Source: Phoronis australis | Lineage: Eukaryota > Phoronida > Phoronidae | Assembly (NCBI GenBank): GCA_002633005.1 | Contig: NMRA01000022.1 | Location: 1,170,518 to 1,234,517 of the forward strand | Length of the DNA: 64,000 bases | Direction: 5' to 3' | Part shown: piece by piece, positions 60,070 to 64,000 of the stretch | How positions within the stretch are numbered: position 1 is the stretch's first letter | How the letters are laid out: every line of letters begins with the position of its first letter | The notes under the pieces: model-generated | What the model saw: only the letters and a program-made list of their open reading frames with translations | Databases searched by the model: none | What the model was told of the DNA's origin: nothing | Made by a program: the position numbers and the translations under genes

Positions 60070-62726
60070 TTGGAATGTTTTCCCCCGCATGGTCACAGTT
60101 CAATTCTTCTCCGTCACGGGCATCGAATGAGATATCACGCTATACGGGTTCAGCTTACAGATGTGTCTTACTATTGTTTACATAACACCTGTATGGATTA
60201 TGGAATCGTCATTGGCATGTGCCCCCTTTTAGATGGCGATGTTGTAGAAAATCCTGGGCCTGAAGACAATACTAGCTTTAAAATCTTATTTTCAAATATT
60301 AACAACATTAAATCCAACAATTTCTCCAGATTCCAACTTCTAAAAAACTTAGTTCTGTCTTACGATTATATGATTGTCGCTCTTTATGAAACTTGTAATA
60401 TTACCAAAGACGACCTTGATAATGAACTCATCATTCCTGGTTACAGTGTAGCCTATCACAGTAACAGTGGCCGTGGCATCATCTTGTTCTCTAAAAACGC
60501 ACTCTCATTTAAATTATGTCCTCATTTATGCAACTGCTGGATCGAAATTTATTTCGATCACAGAAAAATTTACTATGGGTTGTTTTATCGCTCATCGTCT
60601 CAATCTCCAACTGAAAGAAAACTCTACTTCAAACCCTAGCCGATCATTTAGCGGAACTTAACCGCAGTAGCGTTAGTATAATCATCAATGGTGATTTCAA
60701 TGCCCGAAACTCTACATGGCACAATGATGATCAGCTGAAGTAGGTAACATTCCCTTTCTTTGTGAACGTTGTCGCAAGCAACTGTCTGACATCCTGGCTA
60801 ATCAAACTGATGTCCGGAAGTATCTCAATGAAATTGACCCCAATAAGAATGATGGCACAGCTTTAATAACCAGCAAGATGATCAAAATGATTGCCAACGA
60901 AATTACCATGCCCCTGACCAAGCTGTTTAACAAATTTCTTCAGCTAGGTATTTATTCGTCTTCTTGGAAACATGGAGTTTTGGTCCCTATACACAAAAAA
61001 GCTCCAAAACTGAAATTTCAAATTATCGCCCAACAACTTTACTTAACACCCTGTCCAAAATCTTAGAGAAGATCGTTGCTCAAAGTATTTTTACATTTCT
61101 CAAACAAAACAACTTGATCTATCATAGTCAATTTGGTGTTTTGCGTGGGAACAGCACCGTGGCACAACTTGTTGAAATAGTACATGAGATTTATTTACAT
61201 TTTTGAAGGGCGAGAGTGTCAGGTCCATTTTTCTAGATATAGCTTCTGCTTTCGACTATGTCCCTCACGACCTTCTACTTCACAAACTTCGATCCTATGG
61301 CATTACTGGTAATCTTTTAAACATGATCACCTCATATCTCTCCGAAAGAACATACAGTGTTCGTGTCGACGGTGTACTTTCAACATTATCCTCTCCTGGA
61401 TTTGTAAACGCAGGTGTACCACAGGGTAGCGTATTGGGCCCTCTTCTCTTCTTGGTTTATATCCTTGACCTTCCTGATAACCTGTCATGTAGCACATACC
61501 TTTATGCAGATGACACGGCGCTTTTTTACCCCTTCGCAGGGAGCAGCCTTGAATGTTCATTTTAGCTTCAACACGACTTAAACAAACTCACCTATTGGTC
61601 ACAAGAATGGAGAATGGATTTTAAACCAGAGAAAAGCGTTGACCTCACCTTCTCCAAATCTATGAATGCTCTCTTCCTTGTTGACCGGTCTTATGACCAT
61701 AAACTTAATGATGAAATCATTCCTAGAAAACAGTCGCACAGACATCTGGGTATGCTGTTAGATGGAAAACTCTCATTCACCCCTCACGTTCGGGAGTTCG
61801 TACAAAAAAACTCAGGAACTAATTAACCCACTTAAACTTGTCTCTCGTCATCTGCATTCTACACATTTAGAAGTTTTGTTCAAATCCTTTATACTTCCAC
61901 ACATTGATTATTGTGATAGTATATATCAGTCTGCCAATACGGGTGCACTCCAACATTTGGAGAAGTTACAATATCAAGCTGCCTTACTCATAACCGGAGC
62001 TTACAGGGGATCCAATAGTGTTAAGGTTTTGAATAGTCTCAAGTGTCCCCAACTGTCTACGCGACGCAATCTTCTCATGACCACAATTACTTTCAAGGTA
62101 ATAAACAATGTTAACACCGTTTCTGTCAAAAAATATTTGATCTATACACTAGACAAGGCCATCGTAGTGATTTGAGAACCTCCACCCCATATGCAATTCC
62201 TCCGTCGTTCAGTCAGGCATTCAGAAGGTCTACAGTCATGATGTGCATCAACAACTAGAATTTTCTTCCAGTCTCTGTTAAGGAAAGCAACTCTTTTACG
62301 AGTATAAAAAATAATTTTAGAAATGTTTTTCATAATTTTGATAACTCAACATCCTTAACTCAATTCTCTTTTCCCGGCGATAACGAAATAGCATTGTACA
62401 GATCAAGATGTGGCCTTTTCCTCAACTCTGACAAGTTCAGGCACAACTTTAGTAATGTCTCTCCAAACTGAAAATGTGGTGACCATCAATCTTATAATCA
62501 TATGTTCTTCAAATGTCCCCTCATCGAATACCTGAGAGACTCACTATTTCGTGCACTCAATGAAAACCAATCAATTGTTAACGCTCTCAATTCTTGTAAT
62601 AAAATATCTACTAGAGTTACATTATTATTGAATGGTAGTCCTAACCTTCACCTAGTTCTCAACGAATTCCTCCTAAGCAACGTTAGTAAATATTTATGTA
62701 CCGTTTATCAGTATTGTTGCATCTGA
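60070..62726 (+). mobile_element. Non-LTR retrotransposon (APE-type LINE, CR1/L2/jockey group), internally deleted and broken
   Basis: Order: a 2A-like motif, an AP-endonuclease domain, a reverse transcriptase and a C-terminal zinc-like region. The endonuclease signs are FSNINNIKSN, the ETCNI segment, GRGIILFSKN and, after a frameshift near 60625, INGDFNARNSTWH. About 150 codons of linker normally found between GDFNA and the polymerase are missing: after a TAG at about 60737 a short piece (CERCRKQLSDILANQ) runs straight into YLNEIDPNKNDGTALITSKM. The polymerase has WKHGVLVPIHKKA, SNYRPTTLLNTLSKILEK, motif A FLDIASAFDYVPHD, AGVPQGSVLGPLLF and YADDT (61503-61517). Breaks that I can see are frame changes near 60625, 61010, 61203 and 61805, a TAG at 61563 and more stops after 62175. 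The catalytic aspartates survive but the element cannot be translated as one protein. Confidence 0.95.
60208..60261 (+). other. 2A-like translational recoding motif ahead of the LINE endonuclease
   Basis: In frame with the endonuclease, the LINE frame reads GMCPLLDGDVVENPGP, with GDVVENPGP at 60235-60261. The functional 2A consensus is DxExNPGP, at which ribosomes skip the final Gly-Pro bond and release two proteins. Such motifs are documented at the N-terminus of APE-type non-LTR elements in several marine invertebrates. Here the glutamate before x is valine (DVVE instead of DVEx), so the skipping activity may be weakened or lost. Confidence 0.8.
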
Positions 62727-64000
62727 TTTCCATACATGAATCTGTACATATTTTTGTTTTTATATATTTGTAATAGCATATCTAAGTATTGGAATACTTA
62801 TATTAGATACTACTTAATTGTATATACCTCTATGTATATTAGTTTCATTTATGAATTGTTTACAACCCAGATATAATGCTTCGTGATATATGGGTTTGTC
62901 ATTATTTCTTTGTATGTTCTGTGTATTCTTCAATAAATATATATCTCTTTAAAAAATCAAACCCCTTTGAAATGACACAGATAACAAGTGGATGCTATTA
63001 CAAGGAGAACTCAAGGGACATAATTATTCAAAGTTGGTTCTTTTTGAGTGACTGGAAAATGTACTTCAGCAAGGCAAGCATATAGACAATGTGACTGCTC
63101 ATACATGTACATTTAGGCTCACTAGATGTGAAATAGGTTTTCTGAAACATGGGGGTCGCTGGGTATATTACGTATGTTTTACCAAAATAATTTATAAACC
63201 CACGTATATTCAAGGAAACTGTTTTTACTTAGACAATCTATTGCTTTGAAACTTGTCTCGAATTTTCCGTTTCCAAGGTAGGAAGTGATTTCGGGGCTTG
63301 TAAATTTCTATGAGTTTGTTATTGGTTAAAACTACCCATTGCTCGTCGAGTAACAACTTGTAAAATGTTGGAGTCTGTTTTTCATTCACATTCCGCTGGT
63401 ACATGAATTTCAAAGCTTTTTAATGAGACGGACAAGAAAATGATGTCATAACGAGTAACATAGCATTGTGAATGCAGTCACGAGTGTGGAACAGTTTAAA
63501 GTACTTATCTTAAGGGTGTAATGTAGTTCAAAAAAATTAAAGTGTTTTCCCAATTAAATAATATGTAACATGGTATGATGTTCACCTATTTTCTGTTATC
63601 AAACTAAAAGCCTTTATTAGCACAGTTTTGTACCACGGCCAACATCAGAAAATCATCGACTTTTCCCGTCTATTTCAGCCACCTGAGTTCCTGTGCAACA
63701 GTTCAGAAACGATTCCTGAATGGCAGTCCTGTTGTCCCTGAAAACGTATTGTTATCGCCGTGAGCGTAAATGCGTTGTTATTTTGTTTGGTTGTTTTTTG
63801 AGTTCCTTTTGGGCCTTTGTATACAAATTCGGTTATTTATTTCCAAATTTCTCCTATTTTTTGCATATGGCGAATGGTATTAGTAAAAAACCATACGTTT
63901 GTGAAGAGTACGTCGCATCTCCCACAGCCAACACTGGGTTACTGAAGTCAGCCCTGACACATCGCGAGAGTACGTCAAATGTCGTGAGTGTTTAGGTAAT
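62727..64000. other. LINE 3' flank and unannotated sequence
   Basis: Up to about 62940 the sequence is AT-rich, with TATCTAAGTATT facing a near-complement (AATACTTATATTAGATA), plausibly the LINE 3' UTR. Beyond this I see no repeat, RNA or exon that I can support. A 62-codon minus-strand frame at 63225-63413 has no recognisable motif. Confidence 0.4.

Noticed and set aside
1-64000. CRISPR arrays, bacterial operons, riboswitches, rRNA genes
   Set aside because: None seen. The tandem arrays are minisatellites without spacer structure, and the window is eukaryotic.

Overview
Eukaryotic nuclear DNA from an invertebrate metazoan, AT-rich, with split genes, large introns and many fossil transposable elements. 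The dense TACATGTA-type palindromes, the non-LTR retrotransposon carrying a 2A-like peptide, the THAP-like remnant and the intron sizes suggest a marine deuterostome (amphioxus, hemichordate or echinoderm grade) or a lophotrochozoan. I cannot place it more precisely. There is no bacterial-style gene organisation, and nearly all long open frames are chance or lie inside repeats.

The one gene I recognise runs right to left (minus strand) and spans at least about 42 kb. It is an EPAC/RAPGEF4-type cAMP-regulated Rap guanine-nucleotide exchange factor. Three consecutive exons (42417-42559, 39996-40084, 18211-18357) have matching splice phases (2-1, 1-0, 0-0) and together encode the N-terminal cyclic-nucleotide-binding domain, CNB-A. 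A fourth exon (43070 to 43157 or 43212) joins upstream in phase and gives an N-terminal extension that I do not recognise from vertebrate EPAC2. Downstream, an exon at 972-1123 and a weak one at 4299-4359 are phase-compatible with the linker that precedes the DEP domain. The DEP, REM, RA and CDC25 catalytic exons would lie left of position 1. Possible 5' exons (53089-53193, 47336-47407) are weak. The phosphate-binding cassette of this CNB-A lacks the usual arginine, so cAMP binding by the domain is doubtful.

The rest is intronic or flanking sequence. By region: 1-18 kb has a 22-bp minisatellite (2.96-3.41 kb), a dispersed repeat pair (2.44 and 12.95 kb), a tRNA-derived SINE head (10.8 kb) and two foldbacks (11.47 and 15.38 kb). 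The 21.6-kb intron at 18.4-40 kb holds a MITE-like element with long terminal inverted repeats (20.2-21.06 kb), a decayed 1.5-kb DNA transposon (23.62-25.09 kb), coding-like debris (25.2-25.6 kb), an assembly gap (26638-26747), a miRNA-sized hairpin (27.4 kb), a GAT-rich tract (28.06-28.48 kb) and the 3' part of a LINE in minus orientation (38.33-39.27 kb). The 43-60 kb part has a 0.9-kb-spaced direct duplication (45.2-46.6 kb), a 34-35 bp minisatellite (47.8-48.27 kb), a cluster of TAAAATGTAACA motifs (51.6 kb), a foldback (53.8 kb), a second tRNA-like SINE head, a dead THAP-type zinc-finger exon (55.17 kb), a CT tract (57.4 kb), a (CA)n microsatellite (58.3 kb) and one of three copies of a short inverted-repeat element. 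The right end carries a broken APE-type LINE (60.07-62.73 kb) with a GDVVENPGP 2A-like motif ahead of its endonuclease.
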